This document shows, piece by piece, positions 1 to 8,696 of a DNA stretch of 64,000 nt. Position 1 is the stretch's first letter; each line of letters starts with the position of its first letter. The position numbers were made by a program, and so were the translations under genes. The notes beneath the pieces are model-generated. The model worked only from the letters and a program-made list of their open reading frames with translations, was not told where the DNA came from and searched no databases. Source of the stretch: Idiomarina sp. PL1-037 (GTDB taxonomy: Bacteria > Pseudomonadota > Gammaproteobacteria > Enterobacterales > Alteromonadaceae). The stretch spans positions 1,426,001 to 1,490,000 of the forward strand of contig NZ_CP139873.1 of assembly GCF_034422975.1 (NCBI RefSeq). The letters run 5' to 3'.

Positions 1-1
1 G

Positions 2-667
2 GGTATGACGCCCCTTAACATTGTGGCTACGGTAGATTTTGCTGGAGCTGGCGGAGGTACGGAATTGGCTGATATTGCAATTAATGTCGCCAATGGAGGA
101 GGACTGACAAACGAAGCCATGCGTTATGCGATGTCCCTATGGCTGGGAATGCCCCCCTCTGAAAAAACATTAGGGGTGCTGAACGACTTGCGCGTGGCAA
201 ATGCTCGTCAGTTAGCACCTCTGCCAGAAGCACGCGTTCCGCGGTTGCGCTTTGTCGGTGATGCCAACGATTTTTGGAATGCTACAGCAATGTTTTTGCC
301 GGGGCATGATGATGGTGTAGTTGCTGCTCATTCGGCTTGTGGAGCGCTTAATGCTGGTAACTTCAGTAGTTGTTCGACAGCGATGGAATTTAGTGGCCGT
401 AAAGCACCAGTTTCCCAAGGAGTTGCTCACTTCATGGCTTATCATTACCCAGTAGCTATGGGGGCAGAATACAGTCATAGCGCAACTATTAATCGGCAAT
501 TTAAAGGGGCGTTAGGTTCAGTTCAGCGTTCTCAAATGTTTAAAAATGGTTACCTTCTCAAGATTGTTACAGATAAAGAATCAAACTGGTTAGGGCAGGA
601 GTATGAGTACATGAGAGGGTCGCAACGAGCCAGTATGTCCATGGTTGCATTAGAGTTGTTACGATAA
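2..667 (+). CDS. hypothetical protein, possibly C-terminal part of a larger hydrolase-like protein
   Basis: The reading frame is already open at the window edge and no ribosome binding site precedes the first Met (base 5), so this is probably the 3' part of a longer gene. About 220 residues are visible. I do not recognise the family. A stretch LPGHDDGVVAAHSACGA near residue 100 resembles the Asp-containing loop of secreted alpha/beta hydrolases, and several His follow (HFMAYHYP, YSHS). A lipase-like C-terminal half is therefore possible, but no catalytic Ser motif is visible. Two Cys close together (SACG, SSCS) could form a disulphide in an exported protein. The next gene starts 16 bp downstream on the same strand and probably belongs to the same operon. 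Confidence 0.55.
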   Translation, partial: GMTPLNIVATVDFAGAGGGTELADIAINVANGGGLTNEAMRYAMSLWLGMPPSEKTLGVLNDLRVANARQLAPLPEARVPRLRFVGDANDFWNATAMFLPGHDDGVVAAHSACGALNAGNFSSCSTAMEFSGRKAPVSQGVAHFMAYHYPVAMGAEYSHSATINRQFKGALGSVQRSQMFKNGYLLKIVTDKESNWLGQEYEYMRGSQRASMSMVALELLR

Positions 668-682
668 CCAATTAGGTATCTC

Positions 683-1720
683 ATGAAAAAAATCTTATGG
701 ATGACGTTGGCCGGGGCTGCAAGTCTCGCAGCGCTGGTATTGTGGTTTATTATTCAATTAAATCCGTTGTCCGGTTTGGAAAAAAGCTTACCCAAAAACG
801 ATACTCATCACTTGGACGGTAAGAAGGCATCGCAGCATAAGGGGGCGTCCTACAGTGCTGGTCATAATAATAAGCGCGATGCAGCGGAGCCAAGAGGGGG
901 GCAGGCAGTTCATAACGCTTTGACCATACAGCGAAAGTTGTTAAGTCATCCCTCTTACTCTCAGCCCTATGGTTATGTTGGTGCTTCGTTCGAACAATGG
1001 AACAGTCCACACCCCGTAGACATCCCAATATTAGACGGCGAGGAGCATTTATCTCTACGATTAAGTCACTTTCATTATGTTTACCCAGATGCTATTAAAG
1101 GTAAAGTAGATGCGAGCGTCGGTGTCGGCAATGTCAGGCTTGAATTAATTGATGTTAGAACCGGAACAACACTGCATATACAACAAAGTAAAAGCGAGTT
1201 TTTAATACCTTTGGAATTGAACTGGCCCCGTCAATTGAGAATAAAAGCAACAGTAGAATTTGATGGAGGCAGCGAAGAGCTGAGCACTGATTTAAATGCT
1301 CATTACTCTGTCGCGACAATTAAGGCGATTAATCACGCTCGTATCAACCAACAAGATCTTGTTAGTGAAGTGACCCTGCATACTGAGAAACCGGGTATTT
1401 ATCGGTTAAGAGGCATTCTTGAAGAAGAAAAAGGAACGCGACTTGCAATTGTTACTGCAACTGAGTTTTTGGGGGCTGGCTCTCAGACTCTTATGATTAA
1501 GATACATCACAGCGTATTGCCCAATAAAACCGTAGAGTTAGCCTTGACCAACCTAGTTATTGAGAAGATGTCATCGCGCCCTGGTGAAGCCAAAAGATAT
1601 GGGCGCAGCGAGAGAATACGTTGGCCTATTGGTAAAGTTAACCAAGATAGGCTGGATCAAACGCCATACTCACCAAGTCAACAAGAGCGGCAACAGCTCG
1701 AACTTTTAAAAAAGTTGTAA
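683..1720 (+). CDS. hypothetical membrane-anchored or exported protein
   Basis: This 345-residue protein has an N-terminal hydrophobic segment (about residues 5-26) after MKK, without an obvious cleavage site, so it looks like a single-pass protein facing the periplasm. A hydrophilic, low-complexity linker follows (about 30-80). The rest is rich in alternating hydrophobic residues typical of beta-sandwich (Ig-like) modules, and it ends in a Gln/Glu-rich basic helix. I do not recognise a family. The 16-bp gap to the preceding gene suggests joint expression, so it may assist or anchor that product. The type II anchor upstream of an extracytoplasmic domain resembles secretion-accessory proteins such as lipase chaperones in layout only; no sequence motif supports that. 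Confidence 0.6.
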   Translation: MKKILWMTLAGAASLAALVLWFIIQLNPLSGLEKSLPKNDTHHLDGKKASQHKGASYSAGHNNKRDAAEPRGGQAVHNALTIQRKLLSHPSYSQPYGYVGASFEQWNSPHPVDIPILDGEEHLSLRLSHFHYVYPDAIKGKVDASVGVGNVRLELIDVRTGTTLHIQQSKSEFLIPLELNWPRQLRIKATVEFDGGSEELSTDLNAHYSVATIKAINHARINQQDLVSEVTLHTEKPGIYRLRGILEEEKGTRLAIVTATEFLGAGSQTLMIKIHHSVLPNKTVELALTNLVIEKMSSRPGEAKRYGRSERIRWPIGKVNQDRLDQTPYSPSQQERQQLELLKKL

Positions 1721-1820
1721 TAACTGTGCGTTCATATTAGTCCCGTTTTGGGGCGAAGTCTGACCTATTGTTCGTTCGTATTGGTCGACAGCGCGGTAAG
1801 CCCAATAAAAGATCGCTGAT

Positions 1821-3563
1821 TCAGATGCGAGCCAGCGCACAGCATTCATCGGCAGGGCTAGGTTTACTATACCAAAAGCCTTGTATCTCATTACAACCAA
1901 TTCGACGTAGATATTCGCAACTTTCTTTGTTTTCAACGCCCTCTGCAACAACTCGGTAGCCTAACTGTTGCGCCATACTCACCATAGCGTTCACGATTGC
2001 CTGATTTCGAGGCTTTTGATCAAGGTTAAAAACAAAAGCTGTGTCAATTTTAACCACATGTGCCGGAACTTCTTGTAAGTAGGTCAATGTGTTGTAGCCG
2101 GTACCAAAGTCGTCAATAGCAATTGATACACCTGCTTCAGCAAGCGTTTTTAATTGCTTCATTGCTTGTTTACTGTGGCTTACAATGGCGCTTTCGGTAA
2201 GTTCAAGCTCGAACCAGCGAGTGTCAATATCAGCTGCTTTCAGAGCCGATAATATGCGTTTTGCAAAGCCGGCTTCATCCAGATTATTACCAGAAATATT
2301 CATCGCTATTTGCAGTGAACAACCTTGCTGGTGCCACAGATTGATTTGCTCGATACAGCGCTGCAATACCCAGTGGGTCATTTCCCGTACTAATGACGTA
2401 CTCTCTACCAGAGGAACAAACTCGGCTGGAGAAATCGTGCCCAGGGTAGGATGTTGCCAGCGTATCAGTGCTTCTACCGAGTGACATTTATTGTCGCTGA
2501 GAGTTAATCTGGGTTGAAAATACAGGAACAACTGTTCATTACTCTCCAGTGCCTGACGAAAGTCGTGCAAAATAGTAAAGCGCCGACGATGCTCTGCATC
2601 CATTTGCTGAGAGTACAGAACTACGTCCTCACCGGCCAGGCGCGCGTCCTGACTGGCGCTGTGTACTGTGCGAATTATGTCCGCGCCAAAGGCATCGCTA
2701 ATTTCGAATGGCGCAATTCCAATGACTGGAGTGTGTAATAAAGGAGAAGACTCATCCAACACCACGTCGTTAACTAATTGCCACAAAGCTCTGGCTGTTT
2801 TATTAATGTCTTCGTCATTGTCGTCGACTAAGTACAAATATTCACAGCCACCGATGTAATAAAGGCGATCGCGGTTCTGCAGCTGTTGTTTCAGGTAGTC
2901 GGCAATGTCGTGCGCTAGGTTATCGAGGCTTGGCAACCCAACTACTCGCTGTAGTGAACGGAGCTGGTTTTCGTCAAATAGATCCACATGCAAGGCATAG
3001 CGGAGCCCGCTTTGCTCTGTTTTTAAATCTTCAATGTCTTCGACAAATTGATTGCGGTTAGGCAGTCCTGTTACGGGGTCTATTCGTCCGAAGGCGTGTT
3101 GCAGCTCTATCTGGTCCATCACCATAGCAGCCATGTCCTGAAGCAGGGCACGCTCGTCGTCGGTTATTAGGCGGGGTTCGTTACCAAGTACACACATAGA
3201 CCCTAGTGTATAACCGTCACGGGTCGTAAGCGGGGCTCCGGCATAAAAGCGCACACCCGATTCCGCCAGTACGCTGTTTTGATATAGTGGAGAGTTCTGC
3301 AAGTCGGGCACGACTAAAAAGCCTGATGTATCAGCAACCTCACCACAACAGGCTTTAAAACGAGGGATTTCTGTATGTTCAACACCAACGCGAGATTTAA
3401 ACCACTGTCGGTCTTTATCTGTTAAGGAGACTGCTGCGATAGGTAAACCGAAAAGTTTACTTGCCATACGGGTTATACGGTCAAAACTTTCGCTTGGCGA
3501 TGTGTCCAATAAATTTAGCTGGCGAAGCGCGGCCAAACGCTTTCTTTCATAGTCGTGTAGCAT
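1821..3563 (-). CDS. GAF - degenerate GGDEF - EAL protein, probable cyclic-di-GMP phosphodiesterase
   Basis: The 580 residues form three modules. A GAF sensory domain (about 20-150) carries the pattern seen in many GAF-GGDEF proteins (FKACCGEVADTSG, FYAGAPLTTRDGYTLGSMCVLG). A GGDEF-like domain (about 155-320) keeps the DPVTGLPNRN entry motif but has GGCEY at 238-242 instead of GGDEF, so it should not make c-di-GMP. The EAL domain (about 330-575) has EAL at 364-366, an Asn in NISGNNL, the Glu in ELELTES, DDFGTGY at 484-490, VKID, AEGVEN and a QGF-type ending. The metal-binding and catalytic set therefore looks intact, and hydrolysis of c-di-GMP to pGpG is the likely activity. There are no membrane segments, so it is cytosolic. 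It is a stand-alone gene. Confidence 0.88.
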   Translation of the reverse strand: MLHDYERKRLAALRQLNLLDTSPSESFDRITRMASKLFGLPIAAVSLTDKDRQWFKSRVGVEHTEIPRFKACCGEVADTSGFLVVPDLQNSPLYQNSVLAESGVRFYAGAPLTTRDGYTLGSMCVLGNEPRLITDDERALLQDMAAMVMDQIELQHAFGRIDPVTGLPNRNQFVEDIEDLKTEQSGLRYALHVDLFDENQLRSLQRVVGLPSLDNLAHDIADYLKQQLQNRDRLYYIGGCEYLYLVDDNDEDINKTARALWQLVNDVVLDESSPLLHTPVIGIAPFEISDAFGADIIRTVHSASQDARLAGEDVVLYSQQMDAEHRRRFTILHDFRQALESNEQLFLYFQPRLTLSDNKCHSVEALIRWQHPTLGTISPAEFVPLVESTSLVREMTHWVLQRCIEQINLWHQQGCSLQIAMNISGNNLDEAGFAKRILSALKAADIDTRWFELELTESAIVSHSKQAMKQLKTLAEAGVSIAIDDFGTGYNTLTYLQEVPAHVVKIDTAFVFNLDQKPRNQAIVNAMVSMAQQLGYRVVAEGVENKESCEYLRRIGCNEIQGFWYSKPSPADECCALARI

Positions 3564-3725
3564 TCAGTGCCCTCAATAGACTGAATACTAATTTTACATG
3601 GCTTAATTTGAATAAAAAATCAAAAACTTTAAAAATAGCCGAGGCGATCACTTAAAAGTTTGATATTAAAGGTTTTTTATTTCTCACGACATGAGTCCAC
3701 TTATTTAAAAAGCTGGTTTTTAGTG

Positions 3726-4574
3726 TTAACCAACTGACTTAGAATTTCGCAAAGTAAGGACGGTTAGCGGCACAATAATCAACACCGAGCCAACATAAAA
3801 ACGGACATCTGGCGTTTCGGTAAAAAATAGCATTCCTAAAACTACCGCGCCGATAAGGCCCGTGTATTCTGCGCTGGTAATTTTATTACTTTCGGCCGCC
3901 CGATAAGCAAAAACACATGTACCAGCATAAATCATAGAAAATAGGCTAGAGCCTACAGCTATTAATAATGTGTCTAAATTAAAACTGGCACCTTCAAACC
4001 AGGTCAGGCAGGCAGCAACGGGAATACCTAATAAGTTAGTCAAATATAGCGTGTCTATTATGCCATGCTCTGATGGCAGCTTCTTTATTAATAGATTGTT
4101 CAAAGCTAGTGTTGTAGCCACAACCAGAGCAGCCAGCGCAAAAATATTTGCAGATGCTGGGTTAATAATAACCAACACGCCAGTCATACCTAACACGGCT
4201 GTGACCAATGACAAGCGTGTAACTCGCTCTTTAAATAATAGCCGCGCCAGCACTACCGTAATAATAGGCGCAGCGTAGAAAATAGCATTGGCTGTTGCTA
4301 ACGGAAGGGTGGTAAGTGATACCACCATAAAGACAGTACCAAGTAAAAAAATATGCGCCCTTGTGGCGTGCCAGCGAAGTCTTCTCGGCAATAAAGGCCG
4401 TTTAAAAAATACGATAAAAGGCAGTAAAATGAGTGCCGCACTAACTTGCCGATAGAAAACAAACTGAAAGGGGGCATCAAAACCATCCAGTAATTTTATT
4501 AATGAATCTGAGAAAATGACAATATTGTTTCCGACAACCAGCAGGAAAACAGCCATGATTAACGAACGATTCAT
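3726..4574 (-). CDS. EamA/DMT-family transporter
   Basis: The 282 residues contain about ten hydrophobic segments in two repeated halves, the layout of EamA (drug/metabolite transporter) permeases. Typical signatures include a first helix with VVGNNIVIFSDSLIK, the FYRQVSAAL stretch, and a second-half AAESNKITSAEYTGLIGAVVLGMLFF-like region with the conserved Glu. It should be an inner-membrane exporter or importer of a small metabolite; the substrate cannot be read from sequence. It is transcribed away from the LysR gene that begins 112 bp to the right, so that regulator is a likely controller. Confidence 0.88.
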   Translation of the reverse strand: MNRSLIMAVFLLVVGNNIVIFSDSLIKLLDGFDAPFQFVFYRQVSAALILLPFIVFFKRPLLPRRLRWHATRAHIFLLGTVFMVVSLTTLPLATANAIFYAAPIITVVLARLLFKERVTRLSLVTAVLGMTGVLVIINPASANIFALAALVVATTLALNNLLIKKLPSEHGIIDTLYLTNLLGIPVAACLTWFEGASFNLDTLLIAVGSSLFSMIYAGTCVFAYRAAESNKITSAEYTGLIGAVVLGMLFFTETPDVRFYVGSVLIIVPLTVLTLRNSKSVG

Positions 4575-4648
4575 ACTCTTATAGCCCCTTGGGGAACGAC
4601 ATGATGACGACTTGGGCGCATTTTACGGAAGGTTTGATATAAAATATA

Positions 4649-4666
4649 ATGATATTAAATAATCAT
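4649..4666. promoter_or_regulatory. imperfect dyad between EamA transporter and LysR genes
   Basis: In the 111-bp divergent intergenic region there is an 18-bp dyad with arms ATGAT and ATCAT around an 8-bp AT-rich centre. It ends 19 bp before the LysR start codon. LysR proteins commonly bind such AT-rich dyads between themselves and a divergent target, so this is a candidate operator. The evidence is positional only. Confidence 0.25.
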
Positions 4667-4685
4667 AAGATGAGATTTTTAGATA

Positions 4686-5600
4686 ATGAGCTTGCCGTTC
4701 AGAGCGATACAGTATTTTGTCGAAGTGGCTCGCTGTGAGAGTTTCTCTCAAGCGGCTAAGCGTTTGCATGTATCGCAAAGTGCTGTCAGCCACCAAGTAG
4801 CACTGCTGGAAGAGTCTCTGGGGGCTCAATTGTTTATTCGACGGGGCAGACAGACGATGTTGAGCGCGCTGGGAGAAAGCTACTTTAACGAGGTAGCCGG
4901 AGCTATCAGTACGATTGAAGAGGCTACGGTTAACTTTAAACAAAATGACTCCCGTCAGGTAAGCTTGGCTGTGCATGGCTCATTGGCGGTTAAGTGGTTA
5001 ATTCCTGCGCTAGATGAGTTTCGCCAACGTTACCCCAATATTGAACTGACTCTACAAATGTTAACGCAGGATGGTAATTTTGATATCCGCTGGGCAGACT
5101 GTTTCATTACAACAAAGCCACCGGCTACAGGTTATCAGCGTTATCATTTATACGATGAAACCCTCAAGCCTTATTGCTCAAAAGCACTTTTTTCAGAAGT
5201 TAACCGGCTAAAAAGTGCCGATGAGCTGATAAAGTACCCGTTATTGTCGGCAATTAGTGCCTTTGCAAGTGGGAAACCGGGTACCGATTGGCAGCGTTGG
5301 TTTGAAAAAGCCAATTTACAGCTCCCTGCAACAGCGAAAGTCCACCATTTTAGCCACTTGTTACTGGCGGCCGAAGCAGCGAAATACGGCCAGGGTATAG
5401 CACTGCTTAACGAGTTTATGACAACGGAGCAAGAGCGTGCTGAAAGCTTATTTGAATTACCTTTTCATAGTATTAAAACCGACGATAGCTTTTATTTTGT
5501 GTACCCCTCAACGACTGCAAAAAGCCCGGGAGTAGAGGCACTGGGCGATTGGCTGGTGAATCTTTGCCGCGATCGTTCGGGAAGGCCTGCTCTTAGCTGA
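4686..5600 (+). CDS. LysR-family transcriptional regulator (GcvA-like type)
   Basis: The 304-residue protein opens with a LysR winged helix-turn-helix (about residues 4-63: IQYFVEVARCESFSQAAKRL, then VSQSAVSHQVALLEESLG). An effector-binding periplasmic-binding-protein-like domain follows (about 90-295). The N-terminal sequence resembles the GcvA branch. It is divergent from the DMT transporter and probably regulates it and itself. The ATG at 4686 gives the expected N-terminus for the family; the ribosome binding site is weak. The effector is unknown. Confidence 0.9.
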   Translation: MSLPFRAIQYFVEVARCESFSQAAKRLHVSQSAVSHQVALLEESLGAQLFIRRGRQTMLSALGESYFNEVAGAISTIEEATVNFKQNDSRQVSLAVHGSLAVKWLIPALDEFRQRYPNIELTLQMLTQDGNFDIRWADCFITTKPPATGYQRYHLYDETLKPYCSKALFSEVNRLKSADELIKYPLLSAISAFASGKPGTDWQRWFEKANLQLPATAKVHHFSHLLLAAEAAKYGQGIALLNEFMTTEQERAESLFELPFHSIKTDDSFYFVYPSTTAKSPGVEALGDWLVNLCRDRSGRPALS

Positions 5601-5645
5601 CGCAAAGACGGTGTTTTGGGCTCGAATGACATTACTGAAAGGGTA

Positions 5646-5667
5646 AAGAAGCCGTTTAAGGCTTCTT
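5646..5667 (-). terminator. hairpin at the 3' end of ydbL
   Basis: AAGAAGCC and GGCTTCTT form an 8-bp stem with a 6-nt loop. It overlaps the last codons and stop of ydbL and also lies about 45 bp after the convergent LysR gene. The T-run is short on either strand, so this is a plausible but weak bidirectional terminator. Confidence 0.4.
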
Positions 5668-6012
5668 CTGCCACTCCCCATCTACTTTAACATAAAGGCC
5701 TGACTCAGTCAGTTCAATGGCACGCTTGCCGGCTAATAGCTCGACATCCGCGACAGCAATGTCATTTTCGTTGGCTATTCGTGTATATTCGTTACGACGG
5801 GCCTCATTAATTTTTTTCACGATCTGTTCGGCAGTGTCTGTAGATTTGACCACCCCAAGGTAACCGTCGGGTCTCTCACCCACCAGACCTTTTTCTTTGG
5901 CTTCACTTAATTGCGTTTTTGCCTGTTGCAAGTCTAATTGCTGAGCTTGTGCCAGCGGGCTTGATAAGCCAATAAAAACAACTAAAACTGCGGTTAGTAA
6001 ATATTTCATCAT
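5656..6012 (-). CDS. ydbL: YdbL family (DUF1318) periplasmic protein
   Basis: This 118-residue protein starts with MMKYLLTAVLVVFIGLSSPL and an AQA-type signal-peptidase I site, so it is exported to the periplasm. The mature part has the DUF1318 pattern: an AKxxLxEAKEKGLVGERPDGYLG stretch followed by INEARRNEYTRIANEN and a C-terminal GLYVKVDGEWQKK. It is the last gene of ydbH-ynbE-ydbL, 15 bp after ynbE. In Escherichia coli the YdbH-YnbE pair forms a bridge between inner and outer membranes for phospholipid homeostasis, and YdbL is reported to modulate that pair. Conservation of the three-gene order supports the same role here. Confidence 0.93.
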   Translation of the reverse strand: MMKYLLTAVLVVFIGLSSPLAQAQQLDLQQAKTQLSEAKEKGLVGERPDGYLGVVKSTDTAEQIVKKINEARRNEYTRIANENDIAVADVELLAGKRAIELTESGLYVKVDGEWQKKP

Positions 6013-6027
6013 TGCATTCCTTTGTCG

Positions 6028-6213
6028 TTAAAACAGGCCACTGGATTCAGAAATTACATCGTCGAGCGCTTTATCAACTTTAACGTAAATTTCATGTTTT
6101 ATTTTGACGTTTAGGTTAATAGTAATAGGCTCTTTAGGTGCTGCGACCTGTACCGTCGGGGTACACCCCAGAACGAATAAAGGCACGCTTATTAATAACA
6201 ATAATCGTTTCAT
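6028..6213 (-). CDS. ynbE: YnbE family outer-membrane lipoprotein
   Basis: The 61-residue product has a lipoprotein signal with lipobox VLGC (Cys about residue 17). The mature sequence VQVAAPKEPITINLNVKIKH is followed by a short YVKVDKALDDVI helix, the characteristic YnbE pattern. The alternating INLNVKI strand is the part thought to add to the beta groove of YdbH in the E. coli homologue. It lies 12 bp after ydbH and 15 bp before ydbL, all in one operon. Confidence 0.93.
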   Translation of the reverse strand: MKRLLLLISVPLFVLGCTPTVQVAAPKEPITINLNVKIKHEIYVKVDKALDDVISESSGLF

Positions 6214-6225
6214 ATCATTCCCTGT

Positions 6226-8604
6226 TTAGTTGATTTTCTGCTGCACTCGTTTACGGATAACATCGTTCAGGCTATTACTTATTTGCAGCCCTTTTATCAA
6301 TGCGGGCAGGTCTTCCTCTAAGCTTACGTTAAGCTCAACCGGACGTCCATTTTCAAGCTCCGGGTTAGAGCCTTTTAGCTGTACTGCTAAGGTCAATTTA
6401 CCATTGTCATTATAGTCAACGGTTGTAGACAGTTGATCATAATAGAAGTTACCCAATACGCCTGCCAAAGTCTGTAAGCTGGGGTTACTGCCAGCAAGTT
6501 GAACCAGAGCGGATGAATCTACCTGAAGGTGACCACCGGGTGCCAGTGCATCCAGATAACCTCTTTCTATCGTTAAATCGTTAGAATCCCAGTAAACAGG
6601 GATGGTTCCTGAAACCTTACCATCTATGGAAATTTTGTTGCTTGGATATTGACGCATGAGTTCACCCAGCGAAATTTTTTCGAACACAACGGGCAGTACA
6701 AAGCTGTCGGTTAACGAGTAACCCTGGTTGGGAATGCTTATGCTGCCACCAAGAGCTTTAATGGTGTGACTGGTTAAATCGAGAGTGGATTGCATAGGTT
6801 GTTGAAAGGGCAGTTGGGCTCTAAATTCAGCGGTGATTGGCCCCAGTGCAAAACCTTGTTGCACGCTACCAATGTTAAGTTGCGCGTTATTAACCTTAAG
6901 TTGTTCGTTATTGGCAGTGAAACCAAAATCAATATTGCTATTAACCACAGATAAGGTATCAAAAACCCAGTCACCTTGTTGAATCTCTAGTTGCCCCTTA
7001 TCGAGGTGCCAGCGGTTATCATTTATGGAATAAGTGACATCGGTTTGGCCACTAATAGCTGCTTTACTGACAACAAGCTGAGGCGCTAAATTCGTCAGCA
7101 GGGTGTCCAGTTGTGGAAGTTGCTGCCAGTTGAATTTGCCAACTTCAATTTTGCTCTTTAGCCGATCAGAATTAATTTGGCTATGGTGTGCCACTTTTAT
7201 ATGGTCACCGAGTACGAGCTCTCCGTCACTTGTCAGTTGCTGTTGTTGATATTGAAATTTACTGTCAAAAACGGCTTCGAGGTTCCGTATCGGTTCGAAA
7301 TTAATCGCGTTGCTGTGAATGTTAAGGTCAAATTCTGCAAGCGCATTATGAGGTTCGGAGTACGGATAATAAATTTGATTGAAGTTCAGTATGGCTAGGG
7401 CGTCGTTTTCGAAAGCATTAAGCTCAATGCGGGTTGGCTTAGTACTGTGGAGTTCGGCAGCTGTGGTCGAGACTGTTCCTGCAAATTGTGAGGTGAGTTT
7501 GCTTATCGCCATTGATTGCCCGGCAACTGGAAACTTAATGCTGTCCGCACTTAGTTGTACATAATCGAGATCAAGCGAGTTAAATTGCCATTTTTTTTGT
7601 TGTATCGATAACTCAGACGCGAGGCGAATTGTTTTGTTTTTTTCACCTTTAGCTACAGCATTTAGCTTTAGAGGCCAACGAGCTTTATTAACAGCCTGCT
7701 GAGCATTAGACAATGAAACGCCCAAGCTGTCGCGGCTGTTGAGCTCCCAGGACAACGACGACAATTGCAGTGGTAGATCGTACTCGATTAACGACGCTAA
7801 GTTTTCAGTATCACTATTCAGCTCGAGTCGATAAGACTCCATAATACCCTTACTCAAATTCAGCTGAAGCTCACCTGTTGTCGTTGTGGTAGTGTCGGTC
7901 ACCTTTATTAAAGTGGGCTGCTTAATCGACACGACAAGCTCGCCCGACAATTCAGCAATAAGACTCTCCAATGTTGCTGACTCAATATAAGGTGAAAGAA
8001 TACCGTTCCACTTCGCATCAACCGACACTGGTTCGGTTGTTATTTTGTCTGCAAACTGTTGTGCCGCTAAAAGATAACTACCACCGGCTTTAAGCTTCCC
8101 TGAGTTGTAGTCATAATTAGCCTGTAACAGGGCGTTGTCGTAGCGAGCTTTCAGTTTTACCTGGTTATCTTGTCGAATAACTCTCACATTAGCGACAAGT
8201 GGCTGCTGGCTATTGAGCTCTAACCGCAATTGCTGCTTGTTTATCAGTGAAAGACTTGCAGAGACGCTTTCAGGCAATAGCCGACCTTTCAATTGTAGCG
8301 ACTTAATATCAATGCGTTCTGGTAATAAAGTCGGCATTTCCATTGAAAGTATCTTTGTGAGGTTTACCGCTGCAGTGGGACTGGTGCCTTCCAATTCGGG
8401 TACAGAATCAATTGCTACTTCCAGCCGTTTAATCACAATGTGGCTGGCAGTCAGTTTCTCAAATTCAACTTCCCAGTCAGTAACACCAGCTAATTTCAGT
8501 TGCTGGTTTAAATACAAGTAGCCGAACAGTGCTATAGCAAACACAATGAGAAGAAGCGTGAGAAGCATGGAGCTACCAAATGATATTACCCGCCATAGCT
8601 TCAT
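6226..8604 (-). CDS. ydbH: YdbH family AsmA-like intermembrane protein
   Basis: The 792-residue protein has one N-terminal transmembrane helix (about 8-30). It is followed by a very long periplasmic region of repetitive beta strands, as in AsmA-like bridge proteins (TamB, YhdP, YdbH). The C-terminal part (about 600-790, including a DSNDLTIERGYLDALAPGGHL-like stretch and an ISNSLNDVIRKRVQQKIN end) matches the YdbH family. It is somewhat shorter than the roughly 880-residue E. coli protein. With YnbE in the outer membrane it should form a hydrophobic conduit for phospholipids. It heads the ydbH-ynbE-ydbL operon, about 90 bp after alkB. Confidence 0.92.
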   Translation of the reverse strand: MKLWRVISFGSSMLLTLLLIVFAIALFGYLYLNQQLKLAGVTDWEVEFEKLTASHIVIKRLEVAIDSVPELEGTSPTAAVNLTKILSMEMPTLLPERIDIKSLQLKGRLLPESVSASLSLINKQQLRLELNSQQPLVANVRVIRQDNQVKLKARYDNALLQANYDYNSGKLKAGGSYLLAAQQFADKITTEPVSVDAKWNGILSPYIESATLESLIAELSGELVVSIKQPTLIKVTDTTTTTTGELQLNLSKGIMESYRLELNSDTENLASLIEYDLPLQLSSLSWELNSRDSLGVSLSNAQQAVNKARWPLKLNAVAKGEKNKTIRLASELSIQQKKWQFNSLDLDYVQLSADSIKFPVAGQSMAISKLTSQFAGTVSTTAAELHSTKPTRIELNAFENDALAILNFNQIYYPYSEPHNALAEFDLNIHSNAINFEPIRNLEAVFDSKFQYQQQQLTSDGELVLGDHIKVAHHSQINSDRLKSKIEVGKFNWQQLPQLDTLLTNLAPQLVVSKAAISGQTDVTYSINDNRWHLDKGQLEIQQGDWVFDTLSVVNSNIDFGFTANNEQLKVNNAQLNIGSVQQGFALGPITAEFRAQLPFQQPMQSTLDLTSHTIKALGGSISIPNQGYSLTDSFVLPVVFEKISLGELMRQYPSNKISIDGKVSGTIPVYWDSNDLTIERGYLDALAPGGHLQVDSSALVQLAGSNPSLQTLAGVLGNFYYDQLSTTVDYNDNGKLTLAVQLKGSNPELENGRPVELNVSLEEDLPALIKGLQISNSLNDVIRKRVQQKIN

Positions 8605-8696
8605 TTAGACATTATCCCTTTTAATAAACGATGTTCTTTAATTTATCGCTTTGTCACTGTAGTCAGCACTGATACGCTCTTCAAGATAAAGTCGGG

